Positions 1-7,556 of a stretch of 64,000 bases of DNA are shown one piece after another. The notes under the pieces are model-generated. The model made no database searches. It saw nothing but the letters and a program-made list of their open reading frames with translations, and was not told the DNA's origin. The position numbers and the translations under genes were made by a program. Numbering within the stretch: the stretch's first letter is position 1; every line of letters begins with the position of its first letter. Origin of the DNA: Enterocloster asparagiformis (GTDB taxonomy: Bacteria; Bacillota; Clostridia; Lachnospirales; Lachnospiraceae); the NCBI GenBank assembly GCA_018380885.1, contig JAGZSY010000001.1:304190-368189 (forward strand). Direction: 5' to 3'.

Positions 1-54
1 CTGACGATCAGGGGAAATGTGGATTTGGGAGCCATGACTTACAAAAACGTGTAG
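1..54 (+). CDS. 3' end of an upstream gene (partial)
   Basis: Frame 1 is open from the first base and ends in TAG at 52-54, about 15 bases before the EIIA start. The visible tail is only 17 residues (LTIRGNVDLGAMTYKNV). The tight spacing suggests it is the preceding gene of the same sugar PTS operon. The family cannot be told from so short a piece. Confidence 0.4.
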   Translation: MTIRGNVDLGAMTYKNV

Positions 55-69
55 AAACGGGGAGTGTGC

Positions 70-498
70 ATGAGAAGAATTTTGCTTGCAACGCATGGCC
101 GCATGGCCGACGGGGTGTTGAGCGCGGTCAGGCTGATTATGGGGAACACGGCGAAGCTGGATGTGATCAACGCGTACCTGGACGGGGAGCCGCCCACGCA
201 GGAGCTGAGGGCGTATTTCGACGGCCTGGGGGAGGCGGACACGGTGATCGTGCTGACGGATTTGCTGGGCGGAAGCGTGAACAAGGAGGTCTTTCCATAT
301 CTGGAACGGCCGGGCGTGTTCGTGATCGCGGGCTTTAACCTGGCCATGGCGCTGGAGCTGGCGGCCATGGGCGAGGACGAGGCGGTGACGGAGGAATTCT
401 GCCGGGAACTGGTTGAGACGGGCAGGAGCCAGGTGGTTTTCTTGAATGATTACAGCAAACCACAGGAAGAGCCCAATGATTTCTTTGGGGAGGGCTAG
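70..498 (+). CDS. PTS mannose/fructose-family EIIA component
   Basis: Cytoplasmic EIIA protein of a mannose-type phosphotransferase system. It takes phosphate from HPr and passes it to EIIB. The start of the protein carries the ATHG motif, whose His is the expected phosphorylation site, followed by the family's LTDLLGGS stretch. At about 142 residues it is a single EIIA domain, not an EIIAB fusion. GTG at 64 is in frame, but ATG at 70 is better placed behind GGGGAG at 59-64. It is followed two bases later by EIIB. EIIA, B, C and D in order make a complete permease. The substrate is not shown by sequence; mannose-family systems carry hexoses, amino sugars and sugar-amine conjugates. Confidence 0.9.
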   Translation: MRRILLATHGRMADGVLSAVRLIMGNTAKLDVINAYLDGEPPTQELRAYFDGLGEADTVIVLTDLLGGSVNKEVFPYLERPGVFVIAGFNLAMALELAAMGEDEAVTEEFCRELVETGRSQVVFLNDYSKPQEEPNDFFGEG

Positions 499-500
499 GG

Positions 501-986
501 ATGATTGTACTGATTCGTGTGGACGAACGATTGATTCACGGGGAGATTGTGTACAGCTGGAAAAACGCCGTGCGCTACGACTCTCTGGTGGTGGTCAGCG
601 ACGAGGTGGCGGGCAACGAGATGCGAAAGACCGCGCTGAGAATCGGCTGCCCCCAGGACGTGAAGGTGGCGATCCGCAGCGTGGCGGATGCCGTGAAGAT
701 GTTAGGCGACCCGCGCCTGCAGAAGTACCGCACCATGGTGCTCTGCGAGGACACGGTGACCGCGCTCAAGGTGTACGAGGGGATCGCAGAGCGGCCGGAG
801 TTCAACGTGGGCTATATGAAGCCAAAGGAGGGCAGGCAGGAGCTGACCAAGGGCGTCCACGTGACAAAAGAAGAGGCGGACGCCATCGCCCAGGTGAAGG
901 CGATGGGCGTGAAAATCAACCTGCAGCGGGTGCCCACGGCGCCGGCCGCCAGCTATGAGAAGGCAGTGGAGAAGCTGAAATTCTGA
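501..986 (+). CDS. PTS mannose/fructose-family EIIB component
   Basis: EIIB of the same permease. It receives phosphate from EIIA on a histidine and transfers it to the sugar during transport through EIIC and EIID. The signature RVDERLIHG lies at residues 6-14, with His13 as the expected active site. The 161-residue length is typical for the family. The ATG at 501 sits behind GGGGAGGG (487-494), so translation is probably coupled to EIIA. The mannose-family EIIB uses His, unlike the Cys used by the beta-glucoside and MurNAc EIIB domains elsewhere in this window. Confidence 0.93.
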   Translation: MIVLIRVDERLIHGEIVYSWKNAVRYDSLVVVSDEVAGNEMRKTALRIGCPQDVKVAIRSVADAVKMLGDPRLQKYRTMVLCEDTVTALKVYEGIAERPEFNVGYMKPKEGRQELTKGVHVTKEEADAIAQVKAMGVKINLQRVPTAPAASYEKAVEKLKF

Positions 987-1007
987 ATTGGATAAGGGGG
1001 TTATGTT

Positions 1008-1793
1008 ATGCATGAAGCATTGATCGTTGGTTTAATTGTGGCACTCATTGTGGTGGCTGAGCGCATTCTGGCTGCGCCGCTGATTATCCGCCCCATCGTG
1101 ACCTGTCCGCTGGTGGGACTGGCGCTGGGGGATTTCCAGACCGGCCTGCTGGCAGGCGCTACGCTGGAGGTCACCTTCATGGGAGCGGTTCAGATCGGAG
1201 CCTCCCTCCCGGCGGACGCCACGGTGGGCGGCGCCATCGGAGTCGCCCTGGCCGTCATGAGCGGCAGAGGGCTGGAGAGCGTGATGGTGATCGCGCTGCC
1301 GGTGGCGGTGGCGGCATCCACGCTGAAGCTGATCATGTTCACCGTGCGAAGCTACTACATGCCGCTGGCGGAAAAGTACGCCAGGGAGGCGAACGTGAAG
1401 GGGCTGATTCTGGTGGATTTGGTGGGCGGCCTGGGCCTGCAGTTCATCATCTATTTCCTGGTGACCTTCGGGGCAATCTACGCGGGCGCTCCGGCTGTGG
1501 AGGCGTTTCTGGACGCTATCCCGGACGTGGTGATGCACGGCCTGGACGTGGCGGCGGGCATTTTACCGGCAGTCGGCTTTGCGTATCTGCTGCTGCCAAT
1601 GTTAAAAAAAGACACGTTCCTGTATTTCCTGCTTGGGTTTATCCTGGTTTCCTACATGGGTCTGGGCACAGTGCCGATCACCATTATCGCTTGTGTGATC
1701 GCATTTATCATTACCTTTGAGCTGCAGAGAAACGGCGGCAGCGCGCAGCAGGCGAAAACTGACGATGACGAGGAGGGGCTGTTCGATGAGTGA
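1008..1793 (+). CDS. PTS mannose/fructose/sorbose-family EIIC
   Basis: Integral membrane EIIC subunit of the mannose-type permease, 261 residues with several hydrophobic helices. It starts with MHEALIVGLIVALIVVAER and contains the family stretch PLVGLALGDFQTGLLAGATLE. Together with EIID it forms the sugar channel. ATG at 1008 follows AAGGGGG at 994-1000. The acidic tail (DDDEEGLFDE) overlaps the EIID start by eight bases, which points to translational coupling. Family assignment is firm; the substrate is not. Confidence 0.92.
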   Translation: MHEALIVGLIVALIVVAERILAAPLIIRPIVTCPLVGLALGDFQTGLLAGATLEVTFMGAVQIGASLPADATVGGAIGVALAVMSGRGLESVMVIALPVAVAASTLKLIMFTVRSYYMPLAEKYAREANVKGLILVDLVGGLGLQFIIYFLVTFGAIYAGAPAVEAFLDAIPDVVMHGLDVAAGILPAVGFAYLLLPMLKKDTFLYFLLGFILVSYMGLGTVPITIIACVIAFIITFELQRNGGSAQQAKTDDDEEGLFDE

Positions 1794-2610
1794 GAATCGC
1801 GCAAATTTGACCAAGGATGAGAAAAAATTTGTCCGGGAACTGTTTTTCTGGGACCATATGTTTGACACCTGTTACAACTACCAGCTCCAGCTGAGCATCG
1901 GCTTCGCCCTGAGCATGTGGCCGGCGATCCGCAAATTTTACAAGACCAAGGAGGAGCGGGCCAAGGCGCTGACCAGGCACCTGATGATGCCCTACAACAA
2001 CGGGGCGCCCATGAACACCTTAGTCAGCGGCGTGTGCTCGGCGCTGGAGGAGGAAGCCAGCCAGAACCCGGATTTTGACACCAATATCATCACCAACATC
2101 AAGGTGGGCCTGATGGGACCGGTGGCCGCCATCAACGATTCGTTTTTCTTCGGCACGTTCCGGCTGATCGCCTCGGCCATCGGCATCGCGCTGTGCACTA
2201 AGGGCAACTGGCTGGGCATCCTGCTGTTTATCCTGATCAACAACATTCCCAGAGTGCTCAGCATCTACTACTGCGGCGTGCTGGGGTACAAGACAGGCCT
2301 GGGGCTGCTGACGGATCTGAGCAGCAGCGGCATCGTGGACCGGGTGTCCAAGGCGGCCAATATCGTGGGCGTGACCATCGTGGGCGCAATGACCGCCATG
2401 ATGGTGGCGTTAAACACCACCGTGTCCTGGACCATCGGCGGGGAGGTCTACGCGTTACAGAACTATTTGAACGACATATTCCCCATGCTGCTGCCGCTTT
2501 TGGTCACCCTGGGGCTGTACAAGATTCTGAGCAAGCGGGTGAGCATGGTGGTCGTGATGCTGCTGGTGCTGGGCTTCTCCATTCTGGGAGCTCTGGTGGG
2601 AATCATCTAA
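1786..2610 (+). CDS. PTS mannose/fructose/sorbose-family EIID
   Basis: Membrane subunit EIID, partner of EIIC. The stretch IKVGLMGPVAAINDSFFFGT matches the family signature (normally KxGLMGPLAGIGDsi), and the C-terminus is hydrophobic. The reading frame is open further upstream, but ATG at 1786 is chosen because AGGAGGGG lies at 1771-1778 and the protein then begins MSENRANLTKDEKKF like other EIIDs. It gives 274 residues, the usual size. The start lies inside the end of the EIIC gene. After the stop, AAAAAAAGGAGAAAT leads into the next gene, so the operon continues. Confidence 0.92.
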   Translation: MSENRANLTKDEKKFVRELFFWDHMFDTCYNYQLQLSIGFALSMWPAIRKFYKTKEERAKALTRHLMMPYNNGAPMNTLVSGVCSALEEEASQNPDFDTNIITNIKVGLMGPVAAINDSFFFGTFRLIASAIGIALCTKGNWLGILLFILINNIPRVLSIYYCGVLGYKTGLGLLTDLSSSGIVDRVSKAANIVGVTIVGAMTAMMVALNTTVSWTIGGEVYALQNYLNDIFPMLLPLLVTLGLYKILSKRVSMVVVMLLVLGFSILGALVGII

Positions 2611-2643
2611 CATATCATTTTAAAAAAAGGAGAAATTTGTAAA

Positions 2644-3867
2644 ATGGAAAAAGTCGTAGTGATCGGCGCCGGCCGAAGCGGAAGAGGTTATGTGGGCGAG
2701 CTGTATGATCTGGAGGGCTATCAGGTTACCTATGCGGATATCGATCAGTCTCTGGTGGACGCCATGAACAGCCAGGGGTATTACACCGTGTTCAAGATCG
2801 ATGAGGACGGAAGCGAGGAGGTGCGCAGGATTACGGGCTACCGGGCCCTGCACACCATCCGCGACCACAAGGCGTACATCGACAGTATTGTGGAGGCGGA
2901 CTATGTCTCCACCGCCACCTTCCCGGACGGCTTCGACGCCATTTCGGACGATATCGTGGAGGCGCTGCGGGAGCGCATGAAGCGCCAAATCAAGCGGCCC
3001 ATGGCCATCACGGTGGGGGCCAACTATGTGGGCGTATACGATTATTACAGCAAGCGCATTGAGGCGCAGCTGAACGAGGAGGAGAAGGACTACCTGAAAA
3101 CCTATATGCCTCTGGTGGAATCCATCATCCGCAGGGCCAGCTCCTACCCGACGCAGGAGCAGAAAGCGGTGGACGCGCTGGCGATCCAGGGCGACTGCCT
3201 GAACACCCTGGAGGTGGAGCGCAACGCCTTCCGGTTTGAGGAAGGGCACAGCCTGCCTAAGTTTTTCAAGCTGGTGGACAATGTGAAGCGGGAGATGATC
3301 ATTAAAATCTGGATCGGAAATACGCTGCACTGCTCCTACGCTTATCTGGGCCAGTATTACCGTCTGCACTCGTCCTTTGAGGCGGCGGTGGACGACTATG
3401 TGAGCAAATGCTCCTACTACGCCTGCGAGGAGGCCTACAATGCGGTGGCAAAGCAGCTGGGACTTCCCATGCCCCGGCCGGTAAAGGAGTGGCAGGGAAT
3501 CTGGACCTATTACCGCAACCCTGCGCTGCAGGACACGGTGCTGCGCATCGGCGCGGACCCCATCCGCAAATTGTCGCGGAACGAGCGCTTTATCGGGCCG
3601 GCGCTCATGAGCCTGGAGAACGGGGATGTGCCCGTGTTCATCTGCCGGAACGCGGCCTACGGCTTTGTGTTCACCAATCCTGACGATCCCAGCGCCTGCC
3701 GCCTGCAGGAAATGATCCGGGAGCAGGGGATTGAGAAAACCATAGCGGACGTGTGCCAGCTGGATTTAAGCCAGGCCAACGACAAGGTGGTTTACGATCT
3801 GATCCTGCAGAGCTACAAGGAGATCATTTCCTACAATCCCACCTGGTATCTGTTCATGGAGAAATAG
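2644..3867 (+). CDS. Mannitol-1-phosphate 5-dehydrogenase-like polyol/sugar-phosphate dehydrogenase
   Basis: NAD(P)-dependent long-chain dehydrogenase of the MtlD type, 407 residues. The N-terminus MEKVVVIGAGRSGRGYVGEL is a Rossmann fold with the GxGxxGRG pattern of mannitol-1-phosphate dehydrogenases. The rest follows that family loosely, so the true substrate may be another polyol phosphate or sugar-phosphate conjugate. It sits 33 bases after EIID and 13 bases before mannose-6-phosphate isomerase, as expected for an enzyme acting on the phosphorylated product of the permease. Orthodox mannitol operons carry a different (fructose-family) PTS, which makes this combination unusual. Confidence 0.75.
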   Translation: MEKVVVIGAGRSGRGYVGELYDLEGYQVTYADIDQSLVDAMNSQGYYTVFKIDEDGSEEVRRITGYRALHTIRDHKAYIDSIVEADYVSTATFPDGFDAISDDIVEALRERMKRQIKRPMAITVGANYVGVYDYYSKRIEAQLNEEEKDYLKTYMPLVESIIRRASSYPTQEQKAVDALAIQGDCLNTLEVERNAFRFEEGHSLPKFFKLVDNVKREMIIKIWIGNTLHCSYAYLGQYYRLHSSFEAAVDDYVSKCSYYACEEAYNAVAKQLGLPMPRPVKEWQGIWTYYRNPALQDTVLRIGADPIRKLSRNERFIGPALMSLENGDVPVFICRNAAYGFVFTNPDDPSACRLQEMIREQGIEKTIADVCQLDLSQANDKVVYDLILQSYKEIISYNPTWYLFMEK

Positions 3868-3880
3868 CGAGGAAGAGCCT

Positions 3881-4825
3881 GTGGTGAAACAGTTATATCA
3901 GATAGAACCTGTATTTGAGGAGCGCCTTTGGGGCGGACAGCGCCTGCGGGAGCGGTTCGGCTACCAATCGGATTTGAACAATATCGCGGAGGTTTACAAC
4001 GTGATCGCCATACCGGGCCATCTGGACTGCACGGTGATGGACAACGGGGAAAAGCTTTCCTCCTTCTACCACACGCACCGGGAGCTGTTCGACTGCGACA
4101 CCCCGGAGATGCCGGTGCGCATGATCATGTGCGCGGCAAAGGAACCGCTGTCGATCCAGATTCACCCGGACGACGAGTACGCCCTGGCCCACGAGGGGAT
4201 GAGGGGGAAGCCGGAAGGCTCCCTCGTCCTGGAGTGCGATGAAGATTTTTCCATGCTGCACGGGCATTACGCCCAGACCCTGGAGGAGTTTCGCAGGCTG
4301 GCCGGTAAGCGGGACTGGAAAACCCTGTGCCGGTATATAAAGCCCAGGGAGGGGGAGTACATCCACATTCCCAGCGGCACCCTGCACGCGTTCGCGCCGG
4401 GAGCCATTGTGATCGCGTTCTCGGTCAACGGGGACGTGACCTACCGCCTCTACGACTATGACCGCATCGATCCGGCCACCGGCAAGGCGCGACCGACGCA
4501 CCCGGAGGACGTGTACGCCAATGTCAACATCCCGGACCGGATGGTTGAGCCCCTGCGGGCCCGGCCGGAGCTTAGGGACGGCTGCCAAATCTGGCGGTAT
4601 CACGACGAGCCCGGCGTTTACAGCTGCGGGCGCATAAGGACGGCTGGGGAGGGCGGACGTTTTGAAATGGAAGAATTTTACTTTGTCACCTGTGTAAACG
4701 GGGCCGGAAGGATCGAGGGCCGCAGGGTGGAGCTGGGGGAGTCCTTTTTGATCCCGGCGCACTGCGGCGCCGTGGAGCTGTCGGGAGAGCTGGATTTGAC
4801 CTACATCACCTACAGGGCCGTATAA
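3881..4825 (+). CDS. manA: Class I mannose-6-phosphate isomerase
   Basis: Zinc enzyme that interconverts mannose 6-phosphate and fructose 6-phosphate in the cytoplasm. The cupin metal-binding motif QIHPDDEYA is clear, as is the second region YIHIPSGTLHAFAPGA, and the length of 314 residues fits the short Firmicute class. Translation probably begins at GTG 3881, behind GAGGAAG at 3869-3875; a second in-frame GTG follows directly. Its place after a mannose-family PTS and an MtlD-like enzyme suggests the imported sugar is mannose-derived and enters glycolysis as fructose 6-phosphate. Confidence 0.88.
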   Translation: MVKQLYQIEPVFEERLWGGQRLRERFGYQSDLNNIAEVYNVIAIPGHLDCTVMDNGEKLSSFYHTHRELFDCDTPEMPVRMIMCAAKEPLSIQIHPDDEYALAHEGMRGKPEGSLVLECDEDFSMLHGHYAQTLEEFRRLAGKRDWKTLCRYIKPREGEYIHIPSGTLHAFAPGAIVIAFSVNGDVTYRLYDYDRIDPATGKARPTHPEDVYANVNIPDRMVEPLRARPELRDGCQIWRYHDEPGVYSCGRIRTAGEGGRFEMEEFYFVTCVNGAGRIEGRRVELGESFLIPAHCGAVELSGELDLTYITYRAV

Positions 4826-4846
4826 AATGAGACAGGAGTCAACGCT

Positions 4847-5122
4847 ATGTATGTAAAGTCAGTGGTGATCAAAAATAAGACCGGGCTGCACGCCAGGCCG
4901 GCGGCGGAGTTTGTGAGCTGCGCCAAAAAGTACAGCTCGGATATCCAGGTCCGCCGGACGGGCGCGGCCGAGGGGGCCAGCGCGAAATCCATGATGCGGG
5001 TGCTGTCCCAATGTCTCTGTCAGGGGGTGACGGTGGAGATCAGCGCCCGGGGAGAGGACGAGGAGCAGGCCGTGGAGGCGCTGGCCGCGCTGGTGGAGTC
5101 CGGTTTCGGGGAAGAGGAATGA
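4847..5122 (+). CDS. HPr-family phosphocarrier protein
   Basis: Small phosphocarrier of 91 residues. TGLHARPA places the catalytic His at position 15. The regulatory serine region is AKSMMRVLS, with Ser48 in the place of Ser46 of Bacillus HPr, so HPr kinase control is possible although the surrounding sequence (normally LKSIMGV) is altered. The acidic tail is a little longer than in housekeeping HPr. Being inside a sugar operon and next to an Enzyme I fragment, this is probably a dedicated paralogue rather than the general PtsH. It overlaps the next start by ATGA. Confidence 0.88.
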   Translation: MYVKSVVIKNKTGLHARPAAEFVSCAKKYSSDIQVRRTGAAEGASAKSMMRVLSQCLCQGVTVEISARGEDEEQAVEALAALVESGFGEEE

Positions 5123-5781
5123 AAGCGGCGGTATTTGACATGGACGGCGTGCTGGTGGACAGCGAGGCGGTCAACGTGGCCGTGCTGGCGGAATACCTGC
5201 GGGACCGGGGGATCGCGGTGCCGGACCAGGTGATATGGGAGCACATCGGCGCGCCCGGCCATTTGTTCTGGGAGCGCGTGGGAAAGCTGAATCCGGGCCT
5301 TGACGCGAAGGCCGCCATGGAGGGGTATCAGGCCAGGCGGAGGGCGCGGGGGATCGCCTACCGGGAGATTCTCTACCCCACGGTGAAGGGGCTTTTAAAG
5401 CGGCTTCGGCGGACCGGATGGCGCGTGGGTCTGGCTTCCTCCACCGCCCGGGAGACGGTGGAGGAGATTTTGCGGCAGTGCGGGCTGTCGGACTGCTTTG
5501 ACGCCGTGGTGTGCGGCGACGAGGTGGAGCGGGGAAAGCCGGAGCCGGATATTTTTTTGCGGGCGGCCGATCAGCTGGACGTCCGGCCCGGGCGCTGCGT
5601 GGTGATCGAGGACTCCCGGCGCGGCGTCCTGGCGGGAAAGCGGGCCGGGATGAAGGTGATCGGCAAGGAGGACCGGCGGTTTAACCAGGAGCTCTCCGGG
5701 GCGGACGTGACCGTTTCGGGGATGGAGCAGGTGACCGCGGCATTGATGGAACAGCTGTTGGAAAGCGGGGAGATTGTATGA
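5119..5781 (+). CDS. HAD-family hydrolase, beta-phosphoglucomutase/phosphatase type
   Basis: HAD subfamily IA protein of 220 residues. Motif I is FDMDGVLVDSE (nucleophile and acid aspartates), motif II is in the GLASST region, and motifs III and IV are RGKPEPDIFL and VIEDSRRGVLAGKRAGM. A small helical cap follows motif I. It is likely a sugar-phosphate phosphatase or beta-phosphoglucomutase. Start ATG 5119 overlaps the HPr stop by four bases, and its own end overlaps proC in the same way, so the three genes are translationally coupled. Confidence 0.85.
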   Translation: MKAAVFDMDGVLVDSEAVNVAVLAEYLRDRGIAVPDQVIWEHIGAPGHLFWERVGKLNPGLDAKAAMEGYQARRRARGIAYREILYPTVKGLLKRLRRTGWRVGLASSTARETVEEILRQCGLSDCFDAVVCGDEVERGKPEPDIFLRAADQLDVRPGRCVVIEDSRRGVLAGKRAGMKVIGKEDRRFNQELSGADVTVSGMEQVTAALMEQLLESGEIV

Positions 5782-6572
5782 GACTGGGAATGATTGGCTG
5801 CGGAAATATGGCCTCGGCCATGATCAAGGGGATTCTGGAGAAAAAGCTGGCGCTGCCGGAGGAGCTGCTGGCCAGCGACCCGGGCGGGGAGGCCAGGGAG
5901 CGCGGCAGAGCGATGGGCATCGCCGTGACCGGGGACAACCGGGAGACGGCGGCCTGGGCGGACATTCTGGTGATCGCGGTGAAGCCCCTGTTTTACGGGG
6001 AGGTGCTGGAGCAGATCAAGGACTGCCGCCGGGAGGGCCAGGTGGCGGTGACCATCGCCCCGGGAATCTCCACGGAGTGGGTGGAGCGGATTCTGGGCAG
6101 CGATGCGAAGATCGTACGCACCATGCCCAACACGCCGGCCATGGTGGGGGAAGGCATGACGGCGGTGTGCTGCAACCGGAACGTGCAGGAGCGCGAGCTG
6201 GAGCAGGTCTGCGGCCTGCTAGGCGGCTTTGGACGGGTGGAGCAGATTCCGGAACGGCTGATGGACGCGGCCGTCTCCGTGGGAAGCAGCTCTCCGGCCT
6301 ACGTGTTCCTGTTCATCGAGGCCATGGCGGACGCCGCGGTGGCGGACGGGATGCCCAGGGCCTCGGCCTACCGGTTCGCGGCCCAGGCGGTGCTCGGGAG
6401 CGCGCGGATGGTGCTGGAGACGGGCAAACACCCGGGAGAGCTTAAGGATATGGTGTGCTCCCCCGGCGGGACCACCATCGAGGCAGTCCGCTGCCTGGAG
6501 CGAAGCGGATTCCGCGGCAGCGTGATGGAGGCGATGCGGGCCTGCACCGAGAAGGCCAGGCATATGGTGTAG
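5778..6572 (+). CDS. proC: Pyrroline-5-carboxylate reductase
   Basis: NAD(P)H-dependent reductase of 264 residues. The Rossmann motif is MRLGMIGCGNMASAM, followed by VKPLFYGEVL, the conserved RTMPNTPAMVGEGM, and the C-terminal dimer signature CSPGGTTIEAVRCLE. These identify the ProC family, whose usual reaction is reduction of pyrroline-5-carboxylate to proline. Its location, coupled by ATGA to a HAD gene in a PTS operon, is odd for a proline biosynthesis enzyme. It might act on a cyclic imine released from an imported sugar-amine compound, but that is inference only. Confidence 0.9.
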   Translation: MRLGMIGCGNMASAMIKGILEKKLALPEELLASDPGGEARERGRAMGIAVTGDNRETAAWADILVIAVKPLFYGEVLEQIKDCRREGQVAVTIAPGISTEWVERILGSDAKIVRTMPNTPAMVGEGMTAVCCNRNVQERELEQVCGLLGGFGRVEQIPERLMDAAVSVGSSSPAYVFLFIEAMADAAVADGMPRASAYRFAAQAVLGSARMVLETGKHPGELKDMVCSPGGTTIEAVRCLERSGFRGSVMEAMRACTEKARHMV

Positions 6573-6604
6573 CGGTAAGGAAAAGCGCAGAAGGGAGGAG
6601 GAGC

Positions 6605-7303
6605 ATGAGGACATACAGCGGGCGGACGGTCTGCGGGGGAAGCGTGGAGGGAGCCGTGGCGGTCCGGCGCCGGACGGAGGCGGCTTTTCCGGCCCCGGCG
6701 GGCATCGAGGAGGAGAAGCGGAGGTTTCAGCGGGCAAAGTCGGCGGCGATGGAGCAGCTCTTAAAACTGGAGGCGCAGGTGGAAAGCCTGGGCGGAGTGG
6801 AGGCTGCGGCCATATTTTCCGTGCACCGTCTGCTTTTGGAGGACTATGATTACGTCCAGATGGTGATGGAGGCCATTGACGGGGGAAAGAGCGCGCAGGA
6901 GGCTGCCACGGCGGCCGGACGGGCCTGCGCGGCGCTCTTTGAGCAGATGGAGGACCCGTATCTGAGGGAGCGCGGCGCGGACATGATGGACATTTCGGCC
7001 CGGGTGAGGGCCTGCCTGGAGGGCGGCGCATATCCGCCGGAGGCCGGACCGGAGGCCGTGCTCCTCGCAGAGGACTTTTACCCCAGCGAGATGGCGGCAT
7101 GGCAGCGGGGACCGGACCGGGCCATGGTCTCCTCCGCCGGGTCCGAGTACTCCCACGCCTCGATCCTGGCCCGGGCGCTGGGCGCGCCCGCCCTGGTGCA
7201 GACCGGGGTTCCCATCGCAGAGCTGGCGGGAGGAAGATGGAACGGGAGAGTGGAAGCGGGGGAGGGATGGATTGTGGTGGATGAGGTCAGGGGCGTGACG
7301 TGA
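6605..7303 (+). CDS. Stand-alone N-terminal half of PTS Enzyme I (EIN-like)
   Basis: A 232-residue protein that matches only the first half of Enzyme I. Residues 60-140 are the helical HPr-binding domain (IFSVHRLLLEDYDY, DPYLRERGADMMDISARV). Residues 170-205 form the phosphohistidine domain, with GSEYSHASILAR placing the active His at 184. The PEP-binding TIM barrel, about 320 residues in full Enzyme I, is absent. The gene ends cleanly in TGA and is followed by a terminator, so this is not an assembly cut. The start ATG 6605 follows GGGAGGAGG. E. coli DhaM ends in a similar domain. It should exchange phosphate with HPr but not use PEP by itself. Confidence 0.85.
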   Translation: MRTYSGRTVCGGSVEGAVAVRRRTEAAFPAPAGIEEEKRRFQRAKSAAMEQLLKLEAQVESLGGVEAAAIFSVHRLLLEDYDYVQMVMEAIDGGKSAQEAATAAGRACAALFEQMEDPYLRERGADMMDISARVRACLEGGAYPPEAGPEAVLLAEDFYPSEMAAWQRGPDRAMVSSAGSEYSHASILARALGAPALVQTGVPIAELAGGRWNGRVEAGEGWIVVDEVRGVT

Positions 7304-7347
7304 AAACGCGCAGGCGGATGTGAATCCCGCCCCGGATTGCTCTGTAG

Positions 7348-7387
7348 AAAAACGGTGCTCAGGACGCAGGTCCCGGCACCGTTTTTT
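7348..7387 (+). terminator. Rho-independent terminator of the mannose-type PTS operon
   Basis: AAAACGGTGC at 7348-7357 pairs with GCACCGTTTT at 7376-7385 and the stem runs into a T tract. It lies 45 bases after the Enzyme I-like gene and marks the end of the operon. Confidence 0.85.
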
Positions 7388-7556
7388 CCATAAATTTACT
7401 TTTGCAACAGTTTTGACAAATCAGACCCGTATTCTGGAAATCAGACAGCCTTATGGCCCCACATATCGGGAGCAGTTCAAAACCTCTCCATGGACCAAGG
7501 TACCTTGCTCACACAAACATAGCGCGGCGCAGCGGGGATGGGGAGGACTGGAGGAA

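Noticed and set aside
5011..5118. Upstream extension of the HAD gene
   Set aside because: It would overlap almost half of the HPr gene with Gly/Arg-rich sequence; ATG 5119 overlaps by ATGA as in the next gene pair.
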